DNA of 64,000 nucleotides from Planctomycetota bacterium (GCA_021818445.1 JAKAEB010000007.1:1-64000), one strand, 5' to 3'; numbered from the stretch's first letter, positions 45,521 to 55,147 are shown. Notes: generated by a model not told the origin, from the letters alone. A program made the numbers and translations.

Positions 45521-46600
45521 TTATGATTCTTTGGTGACGGCCGACATCGCCGCCGGCCCATCCGCAGGGCGTTCATTGGCGTCATCAATACGGGCGAAAA
45601 TCATGCGCCCGGCGGAAGTCTGCACCGCATTGGTTACCGTCACGCGAACCACCGACCCCATCCGCTGCCGCGCGCCCTCCACCACCACCATCGTTCCGTC
45701 ATCGAGATAGCCAACGGCCTGTTGCGGGCCTTCGCCCGGTTTGATCACCCTTACTTCAAGCCCCTCTCCCGGCAGCACCACCGGTTTTACTGCCTTGGCC
45801 AAGTCGTTGAGATTTAATACCTGTACGCCTTGGAGCGCTGCAACCTTATTAAGATTAAAATCATTGGTAATGATGCGGCCATTTTCCTGTTTCGCCAGCA
45901 GCAACAGCTTTTGGTCAACGCCCTGGGCACCGCTCTCCCCGAGCAGTGTGCCGTCCCAAATGTGCAGGTCGATACGCCCAAGGGATTGCAATTTTTGCAG
46001 CACATCAAGGCCGCGCTTTCCCCGGCTGCGCTTGAGTTTGTCGCCGGAGTCCGCCACGGTTTGAAGTTCATTAAGCACGAAGCGCGGAACCAGGATGCGG
46101 CTCTCGAAAATTCCAGTGGCGGCCACGTCGGCAATCCGGCCGTCGATGATCACACTGGTATCGAGGATAAAGGGGCGCGATCCGCGTGTGGCCCGGGTGA
46201 ATTCGACATAGGGCACCACAAACCGAAAATCATCCTTGGTCTGGAGAATGAGCGAAACGCTTAAATAACACACCACCAGCCCCAGCAGCAATTTGGTGCC
46301 GGTGATGACCGGATATGAAAGAAAGGGGAAAAAAGTATTAAAAAACTGCGCCAGCAGATTGTCCAGCGCCACGGTGACCAGCATTCCGACCAGAATGCCG
46401 AGAAACAGCCCGGCAATGGCGGAGAGATTTTTGCGCTTAATGAGGTAATCGACGATAATGATGCCGAAAGCCAGCACCACGCAGATCACCATCAGGACGT
46501 AGGGCCAGTTATCGCCCGAACTGACGCTCTGCGACAAAAATGAGACGGCCACCACCGCCACCAGCAGAACAAAGACCGCGCGTATTAAACTAAGAATCAT
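45521..46600 (-). CDS. PIN/TRAM domain membrane protein (YacL-like)
   Basis: Protein of 359 residues with four N-terminal transmembrane helices (residues 1-120), a PIN nuclease-like domain (FILDTSVIIDGRIADVAATGIF, ELQTVADSGDKLKRSRGKRGLDVL, GRIITNDFNLNKVAALQG) and a C-terminal TRAM RNA-binding domain (VIKPGEGPQQAVGYLDDGTMVVVEGARQ). The acidic PIN residues are intact, so it may be a membrane-bound RNase, as proposed for YacL-type proteins. Substrate unknown. Confidence 0.9.
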   Translation of the reverse strand: MILSLIRAVFVLLVAVVAVSFLSQSVSSGDNWPYVLMVICVVLAFGIIIVDYLIKRKNLSAIAGLFLGILVGMLVTVALDNLLAQFFNTFFPFLSYPVITGTKLLLGLVVCYLSVSLILQTKDDFRFVVPYVEFTRATRGSRPFILDTSVIIDGRIADVAATGIFESRILVPRFVLNELQTVADSGDKLKRSRGKRGLDVLQKLQSLGRIDLHIWDGTLLGESGAQGVDQKLLLLAKQENGRIITNDFNLNKVAALQGVQVLNLNDLAKAVKPVVLPGEGLEVRVIKPGEGPQQAVGYLDDGTMVVVEGARQRMGSVVRVTVTNAVQTSAGRMIFARIDDANERPADGPAAMSAVTKES

Positions 46601-47073
46601 CTTCCCGACCTGCCAAAAACTGGAATGTGTCGCATGGGCGGGCCACCCCCACGTCCCCGTCCGTCCATCTCACGCCGGGGCATGCCTCACATACCAGTGT
46701 CAATTATTCGCGGTCCAGACCGATGATTGGTAGCCTGTCCTAAACGCCATTATCATCCCGACTGACCACTCAAACGCTATTGTACCGGAATTTATAAACC
46801 GCGCTATCTCTCCGGTGTTGGCCTGTGCCTGACCTCCAGCCGGCTTTGCCCGCCTGTCGGCATCGGGTTGCAGGCAATAATCCGCGATAGTACACTATTG
46901 TGCTTGGCTGAATTCGGGGCACGGTGTACCTGCTTCGGATGCAGCGATTGGGTGCCGCGTTAGTCGGCCCGGGCGAAATGATTAAATCGCCCCACATGTG
47001 GCGATCATTGCCTTTGGCCGGTTGGTGTCGGGTATGGCTCACGGCTGGTGAAATGGCAAAGATGTTTTGCATC
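46601..47073. other. non-coding stretch before tRNA-Thr
   Basis: About 470 nt between the PIN/TRAM gene start and tRNA-Thr. One small palindrome, GGGCGA / TCGCCC, is at 46971-46992. No open frame looks real. It should contain promoters in both directions. Confidence 0.4.
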
Positions 47074-47146
<73 letters not shown>

Positions 47147-47411
47147 GTCGGCTTAGCGGATAGCCCGCGCGGCCGCATGATCGCGGGGCAAGCCCTTGGC
47201 TCAAGGTAAGGGCCTGCGGCGAAGGTCAGGCAATCCACCCGGGTGTCTGGTGGAACGGGCTTGGCTGCTGGGCCAAAAATGATGGCTGATGCCCTGTCCC
47301 AACATCCGTAATGTCGGTGGACGGGCATTCTTGACTTGGTTGTTGGTTGGGCGGTTACTGCCGCTTGGATGGTAAAATCAGGAAGTTTTTAACCGTAGGA
47401 GGTTTATTCTC
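47147..47411. other. tRNA-Thr to tuf leader
   Basis: 265 nt with GC-rich complementary segments such as GCCCTTG...AAGGGC near 47191-47213, but no further tRNA. It likely holds the tuf promoter; AGGAGG precedes the tuf start. Confidence 0.4.
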
Positions 47412-48623
47412 ATGGCTAAGGGCGTATTTGAACGTAAAAAGCCCCACGTAAACGTTGGCACCATCGGTCATATCGACCATGGCAAAACCACCCTCACCGC
47501 CGCACTTACAACCGTGCTGGCGCAAAAGGGTCTCGCTTCGGCAGTCTCGTATGACTCCGTGGCTAAGGCCTCGGAAAAGCAGGGCCGTCGCGATCCATCC
47601 AAAATCGTGACCATTGCTGTGTCGCACGTCGAATATGAATCCGACAAGCGGCACTATGCCCACATCGATTGCCCCGGTCACGCCGACTTCGTCAAGAACA
47701 TGATTACTGGCGCCGCCCAGATGGATGGCGCAATTCTGGTGGTTTCCGCGGTGGACGGCCCCATGCCTCAAACCCGCGAGCACGTATTGCTGGCTCGTCA
47801 GGTAAATGTGCCCCGGATCGTGGTATTCCTCAACAAGGTGGACCTGGTTGATGACCCCGAACTTCTCGAACTTGTCGAGTTGGAGATTCGGGAATTGCTC
47901 AGCAAGTACAAGTTCCCCGGCGACGAAGTGCCGGTTATCCGTGGCGCGGCTGTCAACGCCTTGAAGAATCCCACCGATGCCGCTGCCATCGAGCCTATCA
48001 TGAAGCTTGTTGAGGCCCTCGACACCTACATCCCCGAACCGGTTCGCGAGGTCGATAAGCCGTTCCTCATGCCCATTGAAGACGTATTCTCCATCAAGGG
48101 ACGTGGTACCGTCGGGACCGGGCGTGTAGAGCGTGGTACCATCAAGGTAAATGATGAAGTTGAAATTGTCGGTTTGAAAAAAGAATCCAAAAAGACCGTT
48201 GTCACCGGTGTGGAAATGTTCCAGAAGACTCTGGATCAGGCCATTCCAGGAGACAATGTCGGTCTTCTGCTTCGCGGTGTGGAAAAAGAGGAATTGGAGC
48301 GCGGACAGGTTCTGGCCAAGCCCGGTTCCATTACCCCGCATACCAAGTTTGAAGCGGAAATTTACGTGCTCACCAAGGATGAAGGTGGTCGTCATACCGC
48401 ATTCTTCAAGGGGTATCGGCCACAGTTCTATTTCCGCACCACTGATGTGACTGGTTCGCTTGAACCGGCAAACGGTGCTGAAATGGTCATGCCGGGCGAC
48501 AATGTTAAAATCACCGTCGATCTCGGTGACTGCCCCATCGCCATGGAGCAGGGCGTGCGGTTCGCCATCCGCGAGGGTGGCCGTACCGTTGGTGCCGGTG
48601 TGGTAACCAAAATCATCGCCTGA
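47412..48623 (+). CDS. tuf: translation elongation factor Tu
   Basis: GTPase that delivers aminoacyl-tRNA to the ribosome, 403 residues. The P loop reads GHIDHGKTT (Ile where many bacteria have Val), followed by [28 protein letters not shown] and NKVDLVDD; domains 2 and 3 show [13 protein letters not shown] and the C-terminus [11 protein letters not shown]. It lies in the planctomycete order tRNA-Thr, tuf, rpmG, tRNA-Trp, secE, nusG, rplK. A strong AGGAGG site precedes it and a GC hairpin follows. Confidence 0.98.
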   Translation: MAKGVFERKKPHVNVGTIGHIDHGKTTLTAALTTVLAQKGLASAVSYDSVAKASEKQGRRDPSKIVTIAVSHVEYESDKRHYAHIDCPGHADFVKNMITGAAQMDGAILVVSAVDGPMPQTREHVLLARQVNVPRIVVFLNKVDLVDDPELLELVELEIRELLSKYKFPGDEVPVIRGAAVNALKNPTDAAAIEPIMKLVEALDTYIPEPVREVDKPFLMPIEDVFSIKGRGTVGTGRVERGTIKVNDEVEIVGLKKESKKTVVTGVEMFQKTLDQAIPGDNVGLLLRGVEKEELERGQVLAKPGSITPHTKFEAEIYVLTKDEGGRHTAFFKGYRPQFYFRTTDVTGSLEPANGAEMVMPGDNVKITVDLGDCPIAMEQGVRFAIREGGRTVGAGVVTKIIA

Positions 48624-48645
48624 TGATCGGAAAACAGCATAATTT

Positions 48646-48679
48646 GGGGGCCGCGGTAGCTCTAAATACCGCGGCTCCC
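48646..48679 (+). terminator. GC-rich hairpin after tuf
   Basis: GCCGCGGTA / TACCGCGGC perfect 9-bp core, extended by GGGG pairing with TCCC, 8-nt loop. It lacks an immediate T run, so it may be a partial terminator that lets some transcription reach rpmG. Confidence 0.5.
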
Positions 48680-48793
48680 GATCTGTTTATTTGGCGACCG
48701 ATGGCTATGCGGCTATCATTCTTGGCGTTTGGCATTGCCGTGTAAGGTTTCGCTGGGGATTTTGCTGGCGGCTTTGTTTGGAGTAGAAATACC

Positions 48794-48952
48794 ATGGCTC
48801 GTGAATGGGTTTGGCTGGTTTGCAGCGAAACAAAAGACCTAAATTATCGAATTACCATTAATCCAAAGGAATTCGATACCAAGAAGACGTTTTCAAAGTT
48901 TTCGCCACGTTTGCGAAAACATACGGAACACAAGGTTAAAAAGGGCAAGTAG
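48794..48952 (+). CDS. rpmG: 50S ribosomal protein L33
   Basis: A 52-residue protein, MAREWVWLVCSETKDLNYRI then TINPKEFDTKKTFSKFSPRL and a Lys-rich end. The core (V-C-S-E-T-x-D-L-N-Y, then a basic tail RKHTEHKV) fits L33 of the large subunit. Only one Cys of the zinc-type set is present, so it is a zinc-free form. It lies between tuf and tRNA-Trp, its standard position in this operon. Confidence 0.92.
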   Translation: MAREWVWLVCSETKDLNYRITINPKEFDTKKTFSKFSPRLRKHTEHKVKKGK

Positions 48953-48983
48953 CCCGCTTTAACCCGCCAGCTTGAAATCTGTT

Positions 48984-49056
48984 ACGACAGTAGCTCAACT
49001 GGCAGAGCGTCGGTCTCCAAAACCGAAGGTTGCAGGTTCGATTCCTGCCTGTCGTG
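48984..49056 (+). tRNA. tRNA-Trp (CCA)
   Basis: Perfect acceptor stem ACGACAG / CTGTCGT, D arm GCTC/GAGC, anticodon stem TCGGT/ACCGA with loop CTCCAAA giving anticodon CCA, T arm GCAGG-TTCGATT-CCTGC, discriminator G. It stands between rpmG and secE, as in many bacteria. Confidence 0.97.
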
Positions 49057-49141
49057 TTGATTTTTGTAGATGCTTTCCTGTGGGAAAGTCAGGCGCGGCG
49101 AGGTATTCGGGTCTATCCAGTTTGTTGAGGCGTTTGCAGGC

Positions 49142-49531
49142 GTGTCATTTTTTAACATATATAAAAAAGAACAGGGGCGTGCCGTTCGCATCGGCACTGC
49201 CGTGGGTATTGCCATTATGACGCTGCTGGCAATTCACTGGACGATGCACCGCATCATCCCCACCGAGCCCAAATACATTCAGGCCATAGTGTCAATCATC
49301 ATCGGTGCCGCGGGCGTTCTACTGGCCTTTGTGGTGGTCAACCGTCCCAAGAACGCAGATTTTATGATCCTGACTGAAAGCGAAATGCGGAAGGTGGTTT
49401 GGCCGACGCCCGCCGGTGTGGTGCGGTCCACGCGCCTGGTTATTTTAATGACATTGGGTCTGGCGGCCATGCTTTGGCTGGTAGATAGCGGGTTTGTGTG
49501 GTTATTTCAGAAAATCCACATTCTGCGGTAA
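49142..49531 (+). CDS. secE: preprotein translocase subunit SecE
   Basis: Small essential subunit of the SecYEG channel, about 129 residues from a GTG giving a start at SFFNIYKKEQGR. Two N-terminal hydrophobic helices (AVGIAIMTLLAIHWTM, AIVSIIIGAAGVLLAFVVV) are extra relative to the shortest SecE. The conserved cytoplasmic amphipathic helix and hinge, ESEMRKVVWPTPAGVVRSTR, and the last helix identify the family. The frame is open to an ATG at 49070, 14 nt from the tRNA, with no ribosome binding site, so the start is uncertain. nusG follows. Confidence 0.9.
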   Translation: MSFFNIYKKEQGRAVRIGTAVGIAIMTLLAIHWTMHRIIPTEPKYIQAIVSIIIGAAGVLLAFVVVNRPKNADFMILTESEMRKVVWPTPAGVVRSTRLVILMTLGLAAMLWLVDSGFVWLFQKIHILR

Positions 49532-49600
49532 CATAAGAGTGGCGTACGGGCATGTTGGGTTGCCCAGTGCCGATGAATTTTTCAGGGTTTACAGGATATT

Positions 49601-50206
49601 ATGGCTGACACTCAAACCACCGTTACCGACATGCAATGGTTCGTGCTGAAAGTGGCGTCGAACCGTGAAGATGACGTGCGCGAAAAATTGGAACGTAAAA
49701 TCAAGGCGGAAGGTTTAGGTGATCTCATCGGCCGGGTACTCGTGCCGCGTGAGCGCGTAAAGCGTGTGAAGTCCGGACAGCAAAAAGTGGCCGAGCACAA
49801 GCTATATCCCGGCTACGTTTTTGTTGAGATGGTACTTGAAAAAGATGGTAAAATTCCTGAACGCGCATGGTATGCGTTCCGGGATATACAGGGTGCCGGC
49901 GATTTTATTGGTGAACGTAACCGACCCAATCCCATGACCGCCAAGGAAGTGGAAAAAATTATTGCCGAGGCCGAAAAACCGGATGCAGGCAGTTCCGTTA
50001 AGGTGGAATTCAGGAAGGGCGATCAAGTTAAAATCCGGGAAGGTCCGTTCGAAAGCTTTGAAGGGGAAGTTGACGAAATCAACCCCGAAAAGGGACTGGT
50101 ACGCGTTATTGTTTCGATATTTGGACGGGCAACGCCCCTTGAGCTTGAATATTGGCAGCTCGAAAAAACCAAGGATGGAGATTCAGCGGCGGGGGCGGGA
50201 GACTAG
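49601..50206 (+). CDS. nusG: transcription termination/antitermination factor NusG
   Basis: Binds RNA polymerase and links it to Rho or ribosomes; 201 residues. The NGN domain begins MQWFVLKVASNREDDVREKLER and includes RVLVPRERVKRVKSGQQKVAEHKLYPGYVFVEM. The KOW domain shows FRKGDQVKIREGPFESFEGEVDEINPEKGLVRVIVSIFGR. A short Glu/Lys linker separates the domains. It follows secE. Confidence 0.97.
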   Translation: MADTQTTVTDMQWFVLKVASNREDDVREKLERKIKAEGLGDLIGRVLVPRERVKRVKSGQQKVAEHKLYPGYVFVEMVLEKDGKIPERAWYAFRDIQGAGDFIGERNRPNPMTAKEVEKIIAEAEKPDAGSSVKVEFRKGDQVKIREGPFESFEGEVDEINPEKGLVRVIVSIFGRATPLELEYWQLEKTKDGDSAAGAGD

Positions 50207-50220
50207 CGTAGGACACCGCC

Positions 50221-50499
50221 ATGCGAATTGTGTTTCTCAGTCCACCAGAATCCGAGAAACGAACCGGTGCACTGGTATCGCACTGGCTATGGATCGTGGC
50301 CGCGTTAATTATACTTGTGCCACTGATGATTTTTGGTTTTGCGGTTGTGCTCATCGCCGCAGTGGTGATGGCATTTTTGCTTTTTGTCGTACTGCCGCTG
50401 CGACGCCGGTACCGCCAATGGCGGGCGAAGTTTCCCAAGGATGGGCGGAAAAACGTGAGAGTGGTGATTCGCGATCAGTTTCAGCCTCCGGTTGGTTGA
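50221..50499 (+). CDS. small hypothetical membrane protein between nusG and rplK
   Basis: Protein of 92 residues with two hydrophobic segments (WLWIVAALIILVPLMIFGF, AVVLIAAVVMAFLLFVVL) followed by a strongly basic stretch (RRRYRQWRAKFPKDGRKN). It starts 14 nt after nusG and is followed by rplK 90 nt on, within a locus that in most bacteria has no gene here. The basic tail might face the cytoplasm; function unknown. Confidence 0.6.
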   Translation: MRIVFLSPPESEKRTGALVSHWLWIVAALIILVPLMIFGFAVVLIAAVVMAFLLFVVLPLRRRYRQWRAKFPKDGRKNVRVVIRDQFQPPVG

Positions 50500-50589
50500 C
50501 AGCTCGCGTTGAGTATGGTGTGAAAGTTGCTCGCCGATCTCAATGCTTTGAGAATCGTTGGGAGCCCGAAGTGTTAAAGAGGTTAATCC

Positions 50590-51021
50590 ATGGCTAAGGC
50601 TAAAGAAATTGTCAAAAAGTTCAAAATGCAGGCCCCCGGTGGTACCGCCACCCCGGCACCGCCGATTGGCCCGGTTCTTGGTGCTAATGGTGTAAATCCC
50701 GGTCAGTTCATCACGCGCTTTAATGCGGCTACCGCAGCCTTGAAAGGCAAAGTGGTCGGCGTGGAAGTGACCGTTTTTTCCGACCGCACGTTTGACTTTG
50801 TCATCAAAACTCCGCCCGCTTCCGTCATGATTAAGGATGCCATTAACCTTGAAAAGGGTAGTGGCGAACCGAACAAGAACAAAGTGGGCAAAATTACCGC
50901 AGCCCAATTGCGCAAACTCGCCGAAACAAAACTGCCCGACCTCAATGCCGGTTCCGTCGATGCCGCAATGAAGGTACTCGCAGGAACGGCACGGTCTATG
51001 GGCGTGGATGTGGTTGACTGA
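50590..51021 (+). CDS. rplK: 50S ribosomal protein L11
   Basis: Large-subunit protein of the GTPase centre, 143 residues. The N-terminal domain has TPAPPIGPVLGANGVNPGQFITRFN (classical form GQHGVN) and the RNA-binding C-terminal domain PASVMIKDAINLEKGSGEPNKNKVGKITAAQLRKLAETKLPDLNA. Downstream one expects rplA, rplJ, rplL and rpoB, but the locus changes to unrelated genes here. Confidence 0.96.
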   Translation: MAKAKEIVKKFKMQAPGGTATPAPPIGPVLGANGVNPGQFITRFNAATAALKGKVVGVEVTVFSDRTFDFVIKTPPASVMIKDAINLEKGSGEPNKNKVGKITAAQLRKLAETKLPDLNAGSVDAAMKVLAGTARSMGVDVVD

Positions 51022-51163
51022 ACCGCGAGATGGCTTGGCAATTCCTTCCATGGTCGCACGGTGAATAGCCGGCAACCCAAAATCGGATGGGGACTGGCCG
51101 TTGGCTCTGCGGACACCGGCTTGGCCGAGTAGTAATGAGTTTTTAGTGCAAAGCCCATCCACC

Positions 51164-51988
51164 ATGACTCAATTTGCCTTTTCCTCCAACGCCTTTAAGC
51201 GAACATCCCTCGAGGAAGCCATCACCGCCATAGCGTCCTGCGGCTACAGTGGTGTGGAAATTATGGCTGATATTCCTCACGCCTATCCGGCGCACATGTC
51301 GTCGGAGCGTATCGGCGGCATAATCGCACAACTCCAACAACTGCGATTAAAGATATCCAATATTAATGCCTTTACACTCTTCGCGATTGGCGATACCTAC
51401 CGTCCCACATGGATCGATCCAGACCCGGCAGTTCGTAAACAGCGCATCACCCACACGGCCGCCTGCATCGATATGGCCGGTGAACTCGGAGCGCAAAGCA
51501 TTTCCCTTCAGCCGGGCGGTCCACTGGTGGGCCAGTCAGCGGATAGCGCATTGGATTTATACGCCGAGGGCATCAGCCAGTTATTACCTCACGCTGAGCG
51601 TCGGGGTGTGACGCTAACCGTCGAACCTGAACCTGGTTTGCTGATTGAAACCAGCGTTCAATGCCGCGACTTTATTGCTCGCATCAATCATCCCCATCTG
51701 CGTATGAATGCTGATCTGGGACACTTTTTCTGCGTCGGTGAAGATCCCGCTGCGGTCATTGAATCCTGCGCGGATATCATTTCGCATATTCATGTGGAAG
51801 ACATTGCCGCCAATCGTGTTCATCAGCATCTGATACCCGGTACGGGAGCCATGGATTTTGGTTCCATTTTTCAGGCGATTGATAAGGTGCGATACAAAGG
51901 TTGGGTTACGGTAGAGCTTTATCCATACGAAACCACCGCCGAAGACGCGGCCCTGCAGGCCATGAAATTCCTGCAACAATATATGTAA
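51164..51988 (+). CDS. sugar phosphate isomerase/epimerase-like TIM barrel
   Basis: TIM-barrel protein of 274 residues of the xylose-isomerase-like (AP endonuclease 2) family. Segments: SCGYSGVEIMADIPHAYP, SISLQPGGPL, LTVEPEPGLLIET, RMNADLGHFFCVG, ISHIHVEDIAANRVHQHLIPGTGAMDFGSIF and WVTVELYPYET, with Glu, Asp, His and Glu likely to bind a metal. The precise sugar cannot be read. It stands 31 nt before lysA and may be co-transcribed with it. Confidence 0.85.
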   Translation: MTQFAFSSNAFKRTSLEEAITAIASCGYSGVEIMADIPHAYPAHMSSERIGGIIAQLQQLRLKISNINAFTLFAIGDTYRPTWIDPDPAVRKQRITHTAACIDMAGELGAQSISLQPGGPLVGQSADSALDLYAEGISQLLPHAERRGVTLTVEPEPGLLIETSVQCRDFIARINHPHLRMNADLGHFFCVGEDPAAVIESCADIISHIHVEDIAANRVHQHLIPGTGAMDFGSIFQAIDKVRYKGWVTVELYPYETTAEDAALQAMKFLQQYM

Positions 51989-52019
51989 CATAAATGCCTG
52001 ATGACGGAGATCACTCCCC

Positions 52020-53300
52020 ATGGATCACTTCAAGTATAGCAACGGTCAGCTTTTTGCCGAAGATGTTGCCGTTGCCGATATTATCTCCCACGTGGGTACG
52101 CCGACATATATTTACAGCCGGGGTACGTTAACGACGCACTATCAGAAGCTGGCGCAGGCCTTTGCCCCGCTGAATCCGACCATCTGCTATTCCATTAAAT
52201 CGTGCGGTAATCTGGCCATCCTGCGTGTCCTGTCCGAACTGGGCAGTGGATTTGATGTGGTATCCGGCGGCGAATTATTCCGCGCACTCCAGGCGGGTGG
52301 AAAGCCATCGGGCATCGTATTTGCGGGTGTGGGTAAAACCGACGCCGAGATCAATGAGGCCCTGGATGCAAAGATACTGCTTTTTAATATTGAAAGTGAG
52401 GCAGAATTCTGGAACATTGACCGCATCTGCGGTGATCGAAAGCAATCTGCGCGTGCGGCGCTGCGTGTGAATCCGGATGTGGCCTCGGCAGGTACCCATC
52501 AGAAAACCCTTACCGGAAAAAAGGAAACGAAGTTTGGCGTTGATATTGACCGCGCCGCGGCCTTTTATCGCCAGGCTGCAAAGGCCAGACATCTGGCACT
52601 TTCCGGATTGCATCTCCATATTGGTTCGCCCATTAAAACCACCCAGCCCTACGTCGACACCATCAATAAAGCCCTGACACTTATTGACGAACTGGCGCGC
52701 GAAGGGATCGTCATTGATACGCTGGATATTGGTGGCGGATATGCCGCATTTTATGAAGGCAACGAGGCCCCTTCGGCCGCCGATTATGCTGCCGCCATTG
52801 TGCCATTATTACGGGGCCGCAAACTTAAAATCATTCTTGAGCCGGGCCGCTCCATTTCCTGCAATGCGGGCATTCTGGTATCGCGTGTCACCTACACCAA
52901 GCAGGGGGGCAGCAAACACTTTGTAATCGCCGATGCAGCCATGAATGATCTTATCCGACCCACACTTTATGAAAGTTACCATTTTATCTGGCCGGTAAAT
53001 CCGGGCGCAGATGCCGAACCACCCAATCGCGGCAGCGAATTGCGGATACCGGGCGATCAAAAGGTGGATGTAGTCGGGCCGGTGTGTGAAAGCGGCGACT
53101 ATCTCGCCAAGGATCGCTACCTGCCGGTCGTCAAGCGTGGCGACCTGCTGGCGGTATTTTCCGCCGGGGCATACGGCTTCGCCATGAGCAGCCAGTACAA
53201 CGCCCGCCCCCGCGCTGCCGAGGTAATGGTGAACGGTAAAAACTGGACGGTTATCCGCCGCCGGGAAACGTATCAGGATCTGGTTGCTGCCGAGCTTTAA
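52020..53300 (+). CDS. lysA: diaminopimelate decarboxylase
   Basis: PLP-dependent enzyme that makes L-lysine from meso-diaminopimelate, 426 residues, fold III. The PLP lysine is in CYSIKSCGN, with SGFDVVSGGELFRAL, KFGVDI, GLHLHIGSPI, DIGGGYAAFYEG, EPGRSISCNAGILV and GPVCESGDYLAKDR from both halves of the active site. The C-terminal FSAGAYGFAMSSQYNARPRAAEVMV is typical. The gene follows the TIM-barrel gene and is 3 nt from a small unknown gene. Confidence 0.95.
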   Translation: MDHFKYSNGQLFAEDVAVADIISHVGTPTYIYSRGTLTTHYQKLAQAFAPLNPTICYSIKSCGNLAILRVLSELGSGFDVVSGGELFRALQAGGKPSGIVFAGVGKTDAEINEALDAKILLFNIESEAEFWNIDRICGDRKQSARAALRVNPDVASAGTHQKTLTGKKETKFGVDIDRAAAFYRQAAKARHLALSGLHLHIGSPIKTTQPYVDTINKALTLIDELAREGIVIDTLDIGGGYAAFYEGNEAPSAADYAAAIVPLLRGRKLKIILEPGRSISCNAGILVSRVTYTKQGGSKHFVIADAAMNDLIRPTLYESYHFIWPVNPGADAEPPNRGSELRIPGDQKVDVVGPVCESGDYLAKDRYLPVVKRGDLLAVFSAGAYGFAMSSQYNARPRAAEVMVNGKNWTVIRRRETYQDLVAAEL

Positions 53301-53303
53301 TCC

Positions 53304-53672
53304 ATGCCCAGCCAGTATATTTCATCTCTGCCGCTTCTATTAAAAACCCAGTGGATGGTGGAGGGATATGTTTTCATGCTGCCGGGCGACACCACCCCGG
53401 CCGGTTGGCAACGGATTGGCCGGTTGCCCGAAGGCATCCTGCTGGCAGCGTCCAACATACAAAAACCGCCGGCGGAATTAAAGCCCTGGCCGCTGCGGTA
53501 TCAGAACGAAGATGGATCACCATTGGCATTTGTAGAAACCACCTCGGACGTTTCGATTTACGTTGAACTGGTGAGTTTTAGAACGGGCCTTGATCAACCC
53601 GACGACGCCCCCGTATGGTGCGTGTTCCGCCTGGCGCAGACGCACGCCCAGACTCACCTGTGCGACGACTGA
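53304..53672 (+). CDS. hypothetical protein downstream of lysA
   Basis: Soluble protein of 122 residues beginning 3 nt after the lysA stop, so probably co-transcribed. It is rich in Pro, Leu and Trp (PGDTTPAGWQRIGRLP, ELKPWPLRYQNEDG). No known motif or signal peptide. Convergent to cinA. Function unknown. Confidence 0.6.
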   Translation: MPSQYISSLPLLLKTQWMVEGYVFMLPGDTTPAGWQRIGRLPEGILLAASNIQKPPAELKPWPLRYQNEDGSPLAFVETTSDVSIYVELVSFRTGLDQPDDAPVWCVFRLAQTHAQTHLCDD

Positions 53673-53708
53673 CGCGGCGATTAGGCCCCATGCGGTCAAT
53701 GACACCAT

Positions 53709-54968
53709 TTACGATGGCACCACATCCTCAAATTTGCGGCCGATGAGTTTTAGCCGCAACATTGTCATTGCCATTTGCGCCGCTCGCAGTCGAATCTGTG
53801 CACGTGCGCCGGGAAATTGAAATCTGCGCACCTCAACGCCATCGGGTCCCGCTATCCCGATAAAGACAAGCCCGACAGGTTTTTCGGGTGACCCACCATC
53901 AGGCCCGGCTATACCGGTAATGGATAATCCCCAATGGGCATGCGCGTTTTGGCGCGCAGCGCTGGCCATGGCCGCCGCCACCGGCGCGCTTACCGCGCCG
54001 TGGGCGGAAAGCATCTGACTATCCACACCCAACTCGCTGGCCTTTAAAGCGTTGCTGTAAGTCACCCAGCCGCCGGAATAGCATTCCGACGCCCCCGGAA
54101 CACTCGTGAGCAATTCCGCCAACCATCCCCCCGTGCAGCTTTCGGCGGTTGCCACCATCTGCCTGGCTTGACGGAGCAATTGCACTGTAACGGATTCGAG
54201 CGGCTCATCATCTGTCGAAAATATCAAATCACCCAGTCGATTGACCAACTCGGCCGAAGTCGAACGAATTACCGCATCCGCTTCGTCGGATGAACCCCGC
54301 GCATAAATTCGCACCGATACAACTCCATCATGCACGGTGGTACCGACGCTTGGATTCGATCCACGCTTCATTAAATCTTTAATTCGGTCGCCCAGGGCCG
54401 ACTCACCCATGCCGAAGGTATTGAGTTTCCGGATGCGCAGCACCGTCCCGGTGCCCATCGCGGCCAAAACCGGCACAACAGCTTGCGTGAACATCCCCTT
54501 CATTTCCCTCGGAACGCCGGGCATCGCAAAAACTCGACAGTTGCCCCAGCGGGCAGCGATACCGGGGGCGGTGCCGTTGGGGTTGCTGATGCACTGCGCT
54601 GATGCCGGTCGTGCAGCTTGCACTCGATTAACCGCCGGCATGGGGCGGTTGAGCCGCGCAAAAAAAGCCTCTATCTCCCGCAATGCGCCATCGTCGGTTA
54701 CAAGGTCCTCGTGCATGGCCGCGGCCAGCGCCTGCCGCGTCAAATCATCGTCCGTCGGGCCCAGGCCGCCCGATATAAGCAGCACATCGCATCCATTATG
54801 CGTCCATTGCAGCGTGCCCACGATTTCAACAAGGTTGTCGCCCACGGTAAGATGACGCCGCACAGGGATACCCAGCAATTGCAACTGTTCCCCCAACCAT
54901 GCCGCATTGCGATTGATGGTCTGGCCCGATGTTAATTCGTCCCCGATTGATAAAATGTCCGCCTGCAT
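53709..54968 (-). CDS. cinA: CinA family protein (competence/damage-inducible, NMN amidase)
   Basis: Two-domain protein of 419 residues. The N-terminal molybdopterin-binding-like/COG1058 domain begins ILSIGDELTSGQTINRNAAWLGEQLQLLG and has ISGGLGPTDDDLTRQALAAA and AMPGVPREMKGMF. The C-terminal NMN deamidase domain contains TAESCTGGWLAELLTSVPGASECYSGGWVTYSN and SITGIAGPDGGSPEKPVGLVFIG. It is thought to recycle pyridine nucleotides. It is a single gene here, not linked to recA. Confidence 0.95.
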   Translation of the reverse strand: MQADILSIGDELTSGQTINRNAAWLGEQLQLLGIPVRRHLTVGDNLVEIVGTLQWTHNGCDVLLISGGLGPTDDDLTRQALAAAMHEDLVTDDGALREIEAFFARLNRPMPAVNRVQAARPASAQCISNPNGTAPGIAARWGNCRVFAMPGVPREMKGMFTQAVVPVLAAMGTGTVLRIRKLNTFGMGESALGDRIKDLMKRGSNPSVGTTVHDGVVSVRIYARGSSDEADAVIRSTSAELVNRLGDLIFSTDDEPLESVTVQLLRQARQMVATAESCTGGWLAELLTSVPGASECYSGGWVTYSNALKASELGVDSQMLSAHGAVSAPVAAAMASAARQNAHAHWGLSITGIAGPDGGSPEKPVGLVFIGIAGPDGVEVRRFQFPGARAQIRLRAAQMAMTMLRLKLIGRKFEDVVPS

Positions 54969-55147
54969 TCATTTCTCCACGCATCTGCCATTGACCGCCC
55001 CAGCGGACTTTTCGCGTCCGGCCGCCGATGGCCGCCGAAGATGATAGTCACGCTCGCGGCAAATAGTGAAGTCGGGGGCGAATTTGGCCGGTGTTGCCAG
55101 CACGCCTTGTCACGAGGGTGTCCCCCGCCTTCAGGGCAGGGGCATCA

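Noticed and set aside
47147-47330. Extra tRNA (Tyr or Gly) before tuf
   Set aside because: GC-rich hairpins are present but no T-arm or anticodon arm can be drawn.
47355-48395. Minus-strand 346-aa frame
   Set aside because: Complete shadow of tuf; a highly conserved GC-biased gene leaves its complement open.
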